Part shown: in pieces, positions 54,659 to 63,643 of the stretch
Layout of the letters: each line of letters begins with the position of its first letter
Numbering within the stretch: the first letter of the stretch is position 1
NCBI RefSeq assembly: GCF_000732605.1
Contig: NZ_JPME01000015.1
Location: forward strand, 186,001-250,000
Direction: 5' to 3'
Length of the DNA stretch: 64,000 nucleotides
From: Lacrimispora celerecrescens
GTDB taxonomy: Bacteria; Bacillota; Clostridia; Lachnospirales; Lachnospiraceae
Translations under genes and position numbers: made by a program
Notes under the pieces: model-generated
The model's database searches: none
What the model saw: only the letters and a program-made list of their open reading frames with translations
What the model was told of the DNA's origin: nothing

Positions 54659-54760
54659 TTAATTCTTTAAATACTTGATGCAACATAGGAAAACCATAAC
54701 ATAAACAACATACTTAAAAATTTCAAATAACTGCAGGAACATTGCGAAATAAGTAAACAT
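54659..54760 (-). CDS. Predicted 33-residue membrane peptide
   Basis: On the minus strand an ATG at 54760 follows a perfect AGGAGGT by five bases and opens a 33-codon frame ending TAA at 54659. The peptide is one continuous hydrophobic helix: it starts MFTYFAMFLQLFEIFK, then YVVYVMVFLCC, and ends in KYLKN, giving a positive-inside C-terminus. A TATAAT lies just upstream (about 54790-54795 on the minus strand) without a clear -35. I do not recognise a family; a small membrane protein or a type I toxin-like peptide are the options. It overlaps only the frameshifted tail of ilvA. Confidence 0.6.
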   Translation of the reverse strand: MFTYFAMFLQLFEIFKYVVYVMVFLCCIKYLKN

Positions 54761-54942
54761 GTGGTACCTCCTAATTATTTCTCTATTTATATTATATAAC
54801 AGATGAATTGAAAATAATAGTAGGATAACCATTAAGACTATTTACAATTTACTAGATATTGGAAATTTAATATTGATAGCCGGCAGGACGTGTGATATTC
54901 TACTCATAAAGAATGATTATAGTAGCGAAGGGAGAATTTCTA

Positions 54943-55410
54943 TTGGATATCTTTAATGTGGATAAATTGCCTGAACAGTATGTTTGGGATGACGAGATCG
55001 GTTTGGTTACAAAGTTGTTGGGGGATGCTGCAGGAAGTGAGAAGATCTATGTAAATATTGATTATGTTCCACCTAAAGCATACAGTACAAGATATCATAG
55101 TCATTCACAGCAGGAAGAGTTCTTTATGATCCTTTCTGGAACGGGAATTTTGCGCTTAAACGGAGAGGAGAAAACCGTTAAACAAGGAGATTTTATAGCA
55201 AAGCTGGCAGGGAAAAATATTGCCCACACATTCTATAATTCCAGTAACGAGGTATTGACAATCTTGGACATTGGAACGAATCAAAATGAAGATACCTGCT
55301 ATTATCCTGATGATGATATGTATATGCAAAAATCTTATGAAATGAGACGGATTTTTAAAGGATCAGATTTAAATACTTCATGGCTCCCAGAGCCGAATCC
55401 AAAAGAGTAA
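54943..55410 (+). CDS. Cupin domain protein
   Basis: The upstream ATG (54913) has no ribosome site, whereas a TTG at 54943 lies eight bases after AAGGGAG and starts MDIFNVDKLPEQ, so I use it (155 residues). The cupin core carries the metal set: RYHSHSQQEEFFMILSGTG (H-x-H-x-E) and a later HTFYN histidine. Single-domain cupins of this kind can be sugar isomerases, dioxygenases or plain binding proteins, and nothing here decides. It is bounded by terminators on both sides. Confidence 0.8.
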   Translation: MDIFNVDKLPEQYVWDDEIGLVTKLLGDAAGSEKIYVNIDYVPPKAYSTRYHSHSQQEEFFMILSGTGILRLNGEEKTVKQGDFIAKLAGKNIAHTFYNSSNEVLTILDIGTNQNEDTCYYPDDDMYMQKSYEMRRIFKGSDLNTSWLPEPNPKE

Positions 55411-55436
55411 GATTTTATAATGTAATTATTAATATT

Positions 55437-55467
55437 AAAACTATCAATAGAAAGTTGGTAGTTTTTT
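55437..55467 (+). terminator. Intrinsic terminator after the cupin gene
   Basis: AAAACTATCAA pairs with TTGGTAGTTTT (one G-U pair), loop TAGAAAG, then TT. Confidence 0.85.
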
Positions 55468-55559
55468 AATTGCCAGAATGAGAATAACTTAATATTGATC
55501 GTTGACACAGCATCTTGAATTATAAAATAAAAAGATGAATTTTACGGGGGAGTTTAGAA

Positions 55560-56234
55560 ATGGCTAAGGCAGTTTTTTTTGATTTGTTTTTTACATTAAT
55601 ATATCCCTGTTATTTAATTGAAAATGAATATGATGTCATAGGTATTTCATCATTTGAATGGGAAAGTTATGCTGAAAATAATATACTATATGATGAAAGG
55701 GCAAAGGGAAAGATAAGGAACGAACGTGAGATAATCGATAGAATTGTTAATATTATGCCATATAAGGTAACTGAGGAACAAAAACGAAAGATATTACTGA
55801 AACGTGAAGAACGAATGAAACGTGCACTATTATCAATTGATAATAAAGTACTTGAAGTTCTTGGCAGAATTCGTGAAAAAGGTATCAAGATAGGCCTTAT
55901 AAGTAATGCTGATATAATTGATATAAAATATTGGAATGATTCTCCACTGTCTACATTTTTCGATTCGGTTATATTTTCATGTGATGTCGGAATATTGAAG
56001 CCTGAAACAGAAATTTATCAATTGGCTATGAAAAGTTTAAATGTCAAGCCAGAGGAAAGTATTTTTATTGGCGATGGTGGATCAAATGAATTGTTTGGGG
56101 CTCGAAGAGCGGGTATGAAAACAATTTTTAGCGAATATTTAGATTGTAAATCAAATATTCAAAAAGAAATGATTATTAATTATACAGATTATCATATTGA
56201 GAGTTTTGATGATATATTGAAATACATAGATTAA
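55560..56234 (+). CDS. HAD superfamily hydrolase
   Basis: The 224-residue protein has HAD motif I FFDLFFTLIY, motif II LISNA, a lysine in GILKPETEIY and motif IV GDGGSNELFGARRAG. In motif I the first Asp is kept, but the second, the usual acid/base of phosphatases, is Phe; the 2-haloacid dehalogenase branch often has Tyr or Phe there. A normal phosphatase assignment is therefore doubtful. The gene is clearly richer in A and T than its neighbours (many AAA, ATA, AGA codons), suggesting recent acquisition. The start follows GGGGGAG. Confidence 0.82.
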   Translation: MAKAVFFDLFFTLIYPCYLIENEYDVIGISSFEWESYAENNILYDERAKGKIRNEREIIDRIVNIMPYKVTEEQKRKILLKREERMKRALLSIDNKVLEVLGRIREKGIKIGLISNADIIDIKYWNDSPLSTFFDSVIFSCDVGILKPETEIYQLAMKSLNVKPEESIFIGDGGSNELFGARRAGMKTIFSEYLDCKSNIQKEMIINYTDYHIESFDDILKYID

Positions 56235-56308
56235 TAAGGTCCAGGCCCACCAATTAAGATGGTGCAGTAATCAGGAAAAAAGATAATATTTTTAGCCAGA
56301 TCCAAAAT

Positions 56309-56337
56309 CAGTACCGGAAAACCACTTTCCGGTACTG
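56309..56337. terminator. Bidirectional terminator between convergent genes
   Basis: CAGTACCGGAAA and TTTCCGGTACTG form a perfect 12-bp stem with a five-base loop. T-rich DNA lies on both sides, serving the HAD gene and the minus-strand SEDS-like gene. Confidence 0.8.
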
Positions 56338-56387
56338 TTGAATTTCTTCTATTATTATATCATGTGTTACAATAATGACCCGGTTGC

Positions 56388-57923
56388 TCAGCCCGATGTG
56401 ATTGGCCTGTAATTAACGGGTTCTTCTATTACGTGGTCATAACGGTATGCTGAAAAAACAAGCCCAAGAAGTAACATATTGAGGAGTATACTTAACTGCC
56501 CCTCCGAAATCAGGGGTAGATTGGGGAAAAGTGCATATTGATAACCAAAGTTTCCCAAGAGGTAAAATACTCCCTGCCAAAGCAGGCATTGGCCACAGCT
56601 AAAAGCAAGAGATGAAGCCAGATTCCCATGGATCCGTCTAATGTATGAAAAAAGGATCCAGTAAAACAGACCGATAGCCCCTATCAGAACCAACCCAGGA
56701 AGCCATCCAAACAGGAAGATACATACTGCAATCAAGTAATTATTATGATAGTGCTGAGGAAGGATATCCCAGAGTGTCACATCATCTGCCTGGTAATGGA
56801 TATATCGGGGACGGCCTCCTTGATTACGAATTGTCTTTACCATATCCTGAAATTCCTGCTCTTGTTTGTCGGTATAAATCCATGTAGTGTTTATGCCAAT
56901 TTGCCATGGATCACGGGAAGCAAAATACCATGCACCAGTACCGTAATCCATCATTTCCTCCGCGGAGAGTTCAAGACCGCTGGTAAGAGGCGTTCTTGAA
57001 AGTAATTTCTGAATCAATATCCCATTGTATGTATCATCCCAGGTGGTGCGAATCGCGGACTGTGGTGATAGAAAAGCTACTGTTTTTACTCGGCCGGATG
57101 GTGTTAAAAAAAGCGGACTTCCGAGAAGAACAAGAAATGCCAGTGTACCGGTATAAAGAAATTTTTTCTTACCGGAAAAAATCCCACGGTGAATCATAAA
57201 ACACACAGTTCCAAGTATACTCAGTAGAAAAATGGCTCCTGAAGTATCGCTGAAATGATACGGGCCAAATGTATACATGAGAAGCATCCATACACCTGCA
57301 CACCCAAGAGCGGCTGCCAGGAATTTCTTTCTGTTATGGCGGGAACAATACAGCAGCACTGTAATCACTGGAACTAATAGTAATGTTGCAAAATAGGAAG
57401 TACTGACAATCCCAATCCGTCTTCCGCTGACTTCTGTCAGGAAAAATATCACGATTTGAGCCAGATACAACAGGCATATTAATGATGCCAGTATCTTTCT
57501 GTGCCGGATTAAAAAGGGATACCCCTTTAATGCTGTAAACACAAGCAAAATCCCTCCTGGAATATAGTAAAGAAAGCCATTTGACATCTGCTCCGGTGTC
57601 CATTGAAAAAAGCAGGAGAGAACAAAGCCTACTAGTAGCAGCAAAGCGGTAATGAAGGCAAGTCTAGGAGATTTTTGAATCTTGTGGGCCTCATTCAGCT
57701 CGGTACCGATGGCAATTGGATCCCCCATGCCACGAAGAGCCTTATGTTCCGCATCATCATGAGAAAGTCCCTGTGATTCATAATCCTCAATCCGGTCATT
57801 AATATGTGATTCCAGCTCTTGATGGATGGAGGGACGTAACGGTTTATAAGAAATCTGTTCTGTTACCTCTTCCAGAAAGTGGGAGACTGCAGAATCAGAG
57901 ATTTTTTTATTCAAATAGAACAC
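56388..57923 (-). CDS. HAAS/permease-prefix fused to a SEDS (FtsW/RodA-like) membrane domain
   Basis: The 511-residue protein begins with an 80-residue helical HAAS/permease-prefix domain (SHFLEEVTEQISYKPL ... IHQELESHINDRIEDYESQG ... ALRGMGDP), normally found on small PadR-controlled membrane proteins. Then come about ten membrane segments. The second half matches SEDS glycan polymerases: RVKTVAFLSPQ before a long loop, LPQHYHNNYLIAVCIFLFGW, and NFGYQYALFPNLPLISEG near the end (compare GLLPVTGIPLPFISYGG). The residue aligned with the catalytic Asp of the HTDFIFA motif is Asn395, so polymerase activity is questionable. It overlaps the PadR gene by 17 bases and is surely co-expressed. Confidence 0.78.
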   Translation of the reverse strand: MFYLNKKISDSAVSHFLEEVTEQISYKPLRPSIHQELESHINDRIEDYESQGLSHDDAEHKALRGMGDPIAIGTELNEAHKIQKSPRLAFITALLLLVGFVLSCFFQWTPEQMSNGFLYYIPGGILLVFTALKGYPFLIRHRKILASLICLLYLAQIVIFFLTEVSGRRIGIVSTSYFATLLLVPVITVLLYCSRHNRKKFLAAALGCAGVWMLLMYTFGPYHFSDTSGAIFLLSILGTVCFMIHRGIFSGKKKFLYTGTLAFLVLLGSPLFLTPSGRVKTVAFLSPQSAIRTTWDDTYNGILIQKLLSRTPLTSGLELSAEEMMDYGTGAWYFASRDPWQIGINTTWIYTDKQEQEFQDMVKTIRNQGGRPRYIHYQADDVTLWDILPQHYHNNYLIAVCIFLFGWLPGLVLIGAIGLFYWILFSYIRRIHGNLASSLAFSCGQCLLWQGVFYLLGNFGYQYALFPNLPLISEGQLSILLNMLLLGLVFSAYRYDHVIEEPVNYRPITSG

Positions 57924-58239
57924 CTCCCATCACCTGGTTGACGGCAGTCTGGTAGACCTTCCACTCTTTTGATTTTTCATCCAGCATCTTCTGCCCATGA
58001 GAAGTAATTGCATAATATTTGCGGCTGCGGCCGTTTTCTGCAGTCTGATGATAACTGGTGACTGCTCCCTGTTGTTCCAGGGTGTGCAGAATTGGGTAGA
58101 GTGTGCCTTCCTGAAGCTGAAATACATTCTGGCTTTGCTGTTCCAGTATACGTATTATCTGGTATCCATACATGCTTTGTTCTTTCAAAAGCTTCAGCAC
58201 CAGCATAGAAGTGCCGAGAGCCATATAGCGTTTGTCCAT
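57907..58239 (-). CDS. PadR family transcriptional regulator
   Basis: The 110-residue protein is a short PadR-s1 type winged helix: MLVLKLLKEQSMYGYQIIRILEQ, then LQEGTLYPILHTLEQQGAV and RKYYAITSHGQKML, followed by a dimerisation helix. Such regulators typically repress a membrane protein gene encoded just after them and respond to envelope-active compounds. Its promoter contains two matching operators, so it is probably autoregulated. It shares 17 bases with the SEDS-like gene. Confidence 0.92.
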   Translation of the reverse strand: MDKRYMALGTSMLVLKLLKEQSMYGYQIIRILEQQSQNVFQLQEGTLYPILHTLEQQGAVTSYHQTAENGRSRKYYAITSHGQKMLDEKSKEWKVYQTAVNQVMGGVLFE

Positions 58240-58280
58240 AGGATTTCCCCTTTCTCAGTATTTGTGATTTTCATAACACA

Positions 58281-58337
58281 ATACCTAGATAATCTAAGTA
58301 TAGTAATTATTATACCTAGACAATCTAAGTATGTCAA
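58281..58337 (-). promoter_or_regulatory. PadR gene promoter with two operators
   Basis: On the minus strand TTGACA (58337-58332), 17 bases, TATAAT (58314-58309): full consensus. Two 21-bp near-identical inverted repeats (arms ATAC-N-TAGAT / ATCTA-N-GTAT) lie at 58312-58332, between -35 and -10, and at 58281-58301, just after the start site, 31 bases apart. Confidence 0.88.
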
Positions 58338-58433
58338 GCCGTTAAAAATGAATGAAACCGGAATAAAAATTAAAGCAGTCAGAAGGTAGTCCCTTCAGAC
58401 ATGCCCGGGACAGGCATTTGAATACAGAAAAGA

Positions 58434-58458
58434 GGAAAGACCAGAAAATGATCTTTCC
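58434..58458 (-). terminator. Weak hairpin after the minus-strand YesN gene
   Basis: GGAAAGA (58434-58440) and TCTTTCC (58452-58458) can pair, followed on the minus strand by TCTTTTCT. The rest of the gap to the PadR promoter shows nothing else. Confidence 0.4.
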
Positions 58459-58548
58459 CCATAATTGCGTATCTTATTTAAAACATTTTCATGAATGATT
58501 ATAATTGCGTACAGTTGCATAGCCTTGGAAGACAATACTGGGGCATCG

Positions 58549-60171
58549 TTATTTCCCATCATCTGTAAACGGATAGGTGACCCGGTTTTCGTGTTCTCTC
58601 GGCGATATGCCCGTAACCTTTTTAAATACCTTGCTGAAATAGTAAGGATTATCAAAGCCCAGTTTATCAGAGATTTCATACATCAAGTACTGATGGGTAT
58701 CGATAAGCTCCATGGCATGCTGGATCTTAACCTGGGCAATATAATCTGATAGGGTAGTCCCAGTCAGTTTTTTAAAAGTATTACTTAAATGCCCGGAGCT
58801 TATGTTTAAAGCTTCGGCAACATCGGCCAGGGTCAGCTTTTCCATGTAGTGTTCCTTGATGTAGCTTCTGGCCAGATCCACAAGTTTGTCGGAACGGGTG
58901 GATTTCCGGTCCTCTAAAAGGCGGCACAGCTTCTGGCAGAAGCTTCTCAGCCATTCCAGAATATCCTCCAGGCTGTTAAAATGATTCAGCTGCTCGGCAA
59001 TGTTAATGGTATAAGGAAAGATCTCCTGATAGCTGTCATCCCCTGTTTCAAAAAATGAATAGAGATAGGTGTAGATGTTGATGCATGCGCTGGTTGCCTG
59101 TTCCTTACGTGGCCTGTTTTCCCGGAACAGGGTGATGATTTCTTCAAAGATGGAAGCAAGCTTCTCACTGTCGTTCTGGCTTATATAAGCAGCCAGATCT
59201 TTTTTAAATACGTTAATATTAAATTTTTTTGCCTGGCTGAAATGGGTGTTCTGTCCCTCATAAAAAACCACTTGGGATGAAGAATCGAAGTAGTAATATT
59301 CCAGTGCTGTCAAGGCTTCTGAGAATGCCTGGGGGAGTTCCAAAATCTTTTCTTTTGTCTTGCTGACGCCGTAGACGGCAGAGAGCTCAAAGTAAGTTTT
59401 TAAAGCAACGCTGAATTTCTGACAGAATTCCCTTATCACATTTTGGGAAAAGGCTCCTTCTTTAAAGGAGGCTGTAAGGAGATAAGTATCCTGCCGGTAT
59501 TCAAGGATTGTGTAATGAAAGAAAAACCTTGCTGCAATTCCACCAAGTATATCAATTAACTGCCTGCTGACGGAATGCAGGTCAAAGTTTTCCCCGCTTG
59601 CATCAAAGTCTATGTGGGTAGGGCTTAAGGAAAACAGGATGACAAAAGGAGCCGGATACTGCTCCTCCAATTCTTCAGGGATATCAGAATCTGTCTCCTG
59701 GGAAAGAAAAAGACGGCGGAACGCTGCCTTTGCCAGGTCCTCTTGATTATTCTTTAGCTGGCTGTCCATAAGGCGGTGCTGCTTATTGACTAGCAGGTCA
59801 CAGGCCTCCTTGGCCCGTTCCAAAGCGTTTACAAGAGCTTCTTCATTCAGATCGATTTTCACCAGATAGTCGGAGGCACCCAGAGAAAGGGCCTTTTTCA
59901 CCAGATGGAATTCTTCTAAGTTTGTTAATACGATAAAAGAAAAGTCACAGCCGTTTTCCTTGCATTTTTCCACCAGATCCAGCCCGCTGAGCACGGGCAT
60001 CCGGATATCTGTAATAACGATATCCGGATGAAGATCCATGATCATCTCAAATGCGGAAGGGCCGTTGGTTGCCTTTCCTATAATAGTGCACTCATAGTTT
60101 TCCCATATAATCAGGGAAGCGATGCCGGCTAGAATAAGCGGCTCATCGTCTATAATAATAATTCGATACAT
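58549..60171 (-). CDS. yesN: Response regulator, YesN type
   Basis: The 540-residue protein has a receiver domain (IIIDDEPLILAGI, phospho-aspartate in IVITDIRMPVLSGL, lysine in DYLVKIDLN), a long middle region and a C-terminal AraC double helix (LTLADVAEALNISSGHLSNTFKKLTGTTLSDY ... MYEISDKLGFDNPYYFSKVFKKVTGISPREH). It lies 30 bases after the kinase gene. The divergent sugar-binding protein gene at 62281 is the likely target, a layout very common in clostridia. Confidence 0.92.
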   Translation of the reverse strand: MYRIIIIDDEPLILAGIASLIIWENYECTIIGKATNGPSAFEMIMDLHPDIVITDIRMPVLSGLDLVEKCKENGCDFSFIVLTNLEEFHLVKKALSLGASDYLVKIDLNEEALVNALERAKEACDLLVNKQHRLMDSQLKNNQEDLAKAAFRRLFLSQETDSDIPEELEEQYPAPFVILFSLSPTHIDFDASGENFDLHSVSRQLIDILGGIAARFFFHYTILEYRQDTYLLTASFKEGAFSQNVIREFCQKFSVALKTYFELSAVYGVSKTKEKILELPQAFSEALTALEYYYFDSSSQVVFYEGQNTHFSQAKKFNINVFKKDLAAYISQNDSEKLASIFEEIITLFRENRPRKEQATSACINIYTYLYSFFETGDDSYQEIFPYTINIAEQLNHFNSLEDILEWLRSFCQKLCRLLEDRKSTRSDKLVDLARSYIKEHYMEKLTLADVAEALNISSGHLSNTFKKLTGTTLSDYIAQVKIQHAMELIDTHQYLMYEISDKLGFDNPYYFSKVFKKVTGISPREHENRVTYPFTDDGK

Positions 60172-60201
60172 GCTGTCTTTATACCCCTTTGTCAGCCCTT
60201 C

Positions 60202-61962
60202 TTAAAATTCCAAAGGAAGGGCAATGGTAATTAATGTGTATTGGTCTAATTCGCTTTCAAGCTTTAATCCGTATTCTTCTCCGTAAACCAGCTTTAATCT
60301 CCGGTCTACGTTTGGAAGCCCGATTCCGCTCATATTGCTTCTTGTGATGCGGGAAGTATCTGTTAACAGCGTTTCAATGCCTTCTGGAGAAATGCCGATG
60401 CCGTTGTCCCTTATTGTAATATAAAGGACACTGTTTTCAGCAAAAACGTGTATCTGTATCAGCCCGTTTCGTCCGCTTGGTTCGATTCCGTTAAAGATGG
60501 CGTTTTCCACAATAGGCTGAAGGGTCAGCTTCACGATTTTGGCATCGTATAAAACTTCCTGATCAACCTCTGTGGTCACATCAAAAAGTTCAATATATCG
60601 GATTTTCTCTATAATAACATAATTTTGTAAAAAATCCAATTCCTGACGAAGAGTTACTTTTTCGTTGAATCCCTTTGCCATGTTCTTTAACAGAGAGGAC
60701 AGAGCAGTGACTACCTGTACGATCCCGCTGTTTTTCTGCATGGTTGCGATCCATTTGATAGAATCCAGAGTGTTGTAAAGAAAATGAGGATTAATCTGGG
60801 CTTGAAGCATTTTGATTTCCAAATCCTTTTTTTCTTTTTCGCTTTGAACCCTGGTTTCCAAAAGATCGGAAATTCGGTCAGACATTTGGTTAATCTGCTT
60901 TCCTATGCTTCCGATTTCATCATCTGTTTCAATGGAACGGTCCGGTTCGAAATTTCCCATGGAGATGAATTCCAGACGTTTTTTCAAACGGCTGATAGGA
61001 GCACTTAGCTGGCGGGATATAAACCAGGACAAGGTTAAGCCGATGGTACAGCAGAAAAAGAATATGAGAGCAATGGTACCACCAATCATGCCATGGTCAA
61101 GGTTAAGGTCTGAAATTGGCAGGATCTGAAAGAAGATCAGACCGCTGATTAATTGCCTCTGATAGGAGATGATACAATCCTTTCCATTCAGCAAAGTGCG
61201 GAAATTGCCCTGGGGGTCTTTTAAGTTTCTAAGAGTGACCAGCAGATCAGAGACATCATAATCCTTTCCATTCACAGAAGAAATGATACTTCCATCTAAA
61301 GTGGACGCAAAGATGATCTGTCCATCTCCCATGCTTTCCAGGGTATCGGAAAACAGGCGGGGAGAAATAGCCAGAAATATCCAGGCATCCTCCGGATTGC
61401 TGCTTGAGGAATATTTTAATGGTCTAAGAAGAGGGAGCAGCTTAGGGGTGTAATTCATTGGAGAAAAAGGGTTGTCCTCCAGGGAGAGAAGATACTGGGT
61501 ATTCTCTCTGGAAAGCATATCGTGGAACCAGGGCGCATTTTGGATGTCTCTAAAATCGAAAGAGGAGCCGTAGGCGCTCCCTGCTTGCAGGATTTCTCCG
61601 TTGCTATAAAGAGTGATCTTATAGATATATTTGCTGTAACCTGAAATTGCGCAGAAGTCCCTTAGTACATTGGAAGCGTATAGCTTAATATAAGCAGCAT
61701 CTCCGTATTCCGACTGTTTTAGGGAAGGTGTGTAAAATAAAGACTTTCTTTCTGAACAGGTCACAATGATGTTGACCATTTCCTCGTAAGCAACTTCCAT
61801 CCGGTCGGACAGAATCTGTATGCGGTTAACAGAATTTTCCGTTTCATTTTGAATAGCATCCTTATAATAGGAGTGATAGTTATAAAAGCTTACTGCACAG
61901 GCGATACTTATAACTACAAGAAGATTATATAGAAGAAGCTTATACTGAAATGTGCGGGGCAT
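60202..61962 (-). CDS. yesM: Sensor histidine kinase, YesM type, with extracellular domain
   Basis: The ATG at 61962 (MPRTFQYKLLLYNLL) follows AAAGGAAC and is preferred over the longer frame to 62010. The 586-residue protein has a membrane segment at about 8-28, an outside sensor of about 250 residues, a second segment (IGGTIALIFFFCCTIGLTLSWF), a HAMP linker, then the histidine in QAQINPHFLYNTLDSIKWIA and the ATP site VENAIFNGIEPS, IRDNGIGI and GIGLPNVDRRL. It probably senses a sugar, alone or through the lipoprotein encoded divergently. Confidence 0.93.
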   Translation of the reverse strand: MPRTFQYKLLLYNLLVVISIACAVSFYNYHSYYKDAIQNETENSVNRIQILSDRMEVAYEEMVNIIVTCSERKSLFYTPSLKQSEYGDAAYIKLYASNVLRDFCAISGYSKYIYKITLYSNGEILQAGSAYGSSFDFRDIQNAPWFHDMLSRENTQYLLSLEDNPFSPMNYTPKLLPLLRPLKYSSSSNPEDAWIFLAISPRLFSDTLESMGDGQIIFASTLDGSIISSVNGKDYDVSDLLVTLRNLKDPQGNFRTLLNGKDCIISYQRQLISGLIFFQILPISDLNLDHGMIGGTIALIFFFCCTIGLTLSWFISRQLSAPISRLKKRLEFISMGNFEPDRSIETDDEIGSIGKQINQMSDRISDLLETRVQSEKEKKDLEIKMLQAQINPHFLYNTLDSIKWIATMQKNSGIVQVVTALSSLLKNMAKGFNEKVTLRQELDFLQNYVIIEKIRYIELFDVTTEVDQEVLYDAKIVKLTLQPIVENAIFNGIEPSGRNGLIQIHVFAENSVLYITIRDNGIGISPEGIETLLTDTSRITRSNMSGIGLPNVDRRLKLVYGEEYGLKLESELDQYTLITIALPLEF

Positions 61963-62280
61963 GACAGAGTTCCTTTCTAAACCTCGTGAGTAGTCGTCAA
62001 AGTTTAACAAGCTTGACCTTGACTCGTTGCCTTCACGAGAATAAATTTAATAATATCATATCCTTTATTACGCAGAAATTCAACGAATATAAAAATTAAT
62101 CTTAAAAAAGTATAAGAATCTAAATAAAATATATGTTTGGGATCATGAAAAACGGTTATGAGTAAAAAAAATAATAGAATTATGCAAATCGTTTATTCCG
62201 ATAAGGCTTTAAATCTGTTATTCTTATACCACAAAGAACACATACGCGCGTAGTTCTAAAAAAAGGGAGGTTTCAATCTA
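61963..62280. other. Divergent intergenic region between the kinase and sugar-binding protein genes
   Basis: It holds a loose inverted repeat (TCGTGA near 61983, TCACGA near 62033) and AT-rich DNA. A GGGAGG ribosome site lies at 62266-62271 ahead of the plus-strand gene. I see no sigma-A promoter of good quality for the plus strand, which fits an activator-dependent promoter (the YesN protein). Confidence 0.4.
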
Positions 62281-63627
62281 ATGAAATTAAAACGAGTTTT
62301 AGCTATGATGTTAGCAGCCGGTATGGTTTGCACATCTTTAACTGCTTGTGGTGGTAGCAAAACAGCAGAGACCAGTGCTGCAGGTTCAACTGAAAAGACA
62401 GAAACAACAAAATCAGATGAAAAAGCAACGAGCACAGGAGAAAAGAAAGTTCTTTCCGTTACTACATGGGACTATGATACATCACCTACATTCCAGACTG
62501 TAGTTGATGCCTACATGGCAAAACATCCAGATGTTGAAATTAATGTTATTGATACATCAGCTGATGAATACAACAATTCCCTGGGAATAAGCTTATCTGC
62601 AGCTCAGCCGGATCCAGACGTAATCTGGGTAAAGGACATGGGTTCCATGCTCCAGATGGCAGATAAAAAACAGCTTCTTCCTTTGGATGATTTCATGAAG
62701 AAAGATAATTTTGATTTATCCATTTATAATGGTGCAGCAGAGCAGCTTCAGTATAACGGAGCTACCTACGGACTTCCATACCGTTCCGACTGGTATATCT
62801 TATACTACAATAAGGACCTTTTTGATGCGGCAGGCGTTCCTTATCCATCAAATGATATGACCTGGGATGAGTATAATGATCTTGCAGCTAAGCTGACCTC
62901 TGGTGAAGGCAGTTCAAAGGTTTATGGCGGACATAACCACACCTGGCAGGCACTTGTATCAAACTGGGCTGTTCAGGATGGCAAACACACCGTTGTTGAA
63001 AAGGATTATTCCTTCTTAAAGCCATGGTATGAGCAAGCTCTTGCATTACAGGATAATGGTTATATTCAGGATTTCTCTACTTTAAAGACAGCAAATATCC
63101 ATTATTCATCAGTATTCAAAAATCAGCAGTGTGCTATGATGCCAATGGGTTCCTGGTTTATCGCAACTATGATCCAGTCTCAGGCATCAGATGAAACTTC
63201 CTTTAACTGGGGCATTGCAAGGATTCCTCATCCTGCTGATACAGAAGCCGGTTACACAGTAGGAGCTCTCACTCCTGTCGGAATCAGTGCTTACACTGAT
63301 GAGCCTGACTTATCCTGGGATTTTGTAAAGTTTGCAACCAGCGAAGAAGCAGCTAACATTTTAGCTGAACAGGGCGTATTTACCGGTATCCAGACAGAAG
63401 AGTCATTAAAGACCATTGCTTCTGCACAGTTCTTCCCAGAGGGAGATTCAAATGTTGAAGCACTGACTTATACTCACTATATATTTGACCGTCCTTTAGA
63501 TCCAAAGATTACTGAAATCAAAACTGTGCTTGAAGAAGTTCATGAAATGATCATGATTAAGCAGTATACCGTTGATCAGGGAATCGAAGAACTGAACAAG
63601 CGTGTTGCGGAGATCAAGGGCTGGTAA
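62281..63627 (+). CDS. Extracellular solute-binding lipoprotein, family 1 (carbohydrate)
   Basis: The 448-residue protein has a lipoprotein signal ending at Cys23 (SLTACGGS), a Ser/Thr/Glu/Lys linker and a family-1 binding domain: SVTTWDYDTSPTFQTVVDAYMAKHPDVEI, GLPYRSDWYILYYNKDLFDAAGVPYP, and FVKFATSEEAANILAEQG. Such proteins bind oligosaccharides for MalFG-type importers. It precedes a MalF-like permease gene and is divergent from a YesM/YesN pair, so it is probably controlled by that system. Confidence 0.92.
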   Translation: MKLKRVLAMMLAAGMVCTSLTACGGSKTAETSAAGSTEKTETTKSDEKATSTGEKKVLSVTTWDYDTSPTFQTVVDAYMAKHPDVEINVIDTSADEYNNSLGISLSAAQPDPDVIWVKDMGSMLQMADKKQLLPLDDFMKKDNFDLSIYNGAAEQLQYNGATYGLPYRSDWYILYYNKDLFDAAGVPYPSNDMTWDEYNDLAAKLTSGEGSSKVYGGHNHTWQALVSNWAVQDGKHTVVEKDYSFLKPWYEQALALQDNGYIQDFSTLKTANIHYSSVFKNQQCAMMPMGSWFIATMIQSQASDETSFNWGIARIPHPADTEAGYTVGALTPVGISAYTDEPDLSWDFVKFATSEEAANILAEQGVFTGIQTEESLKTIASAQFFPEGDSNVEALTYTHYIFDRPLDPKITEIKTVLEEVHEMIMIKQYTVDQGIEELNKRVAEIKGW

Positions 63628-63643
63628 AAATTTGATTGCCCGG

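Noticed and set aside
54541-54670. Extra 43 residues at the ilvA C-terminus
   Set aside because: They come from reading through the terminator after a frameshift; the restored frame gives the normal family end at 54540.
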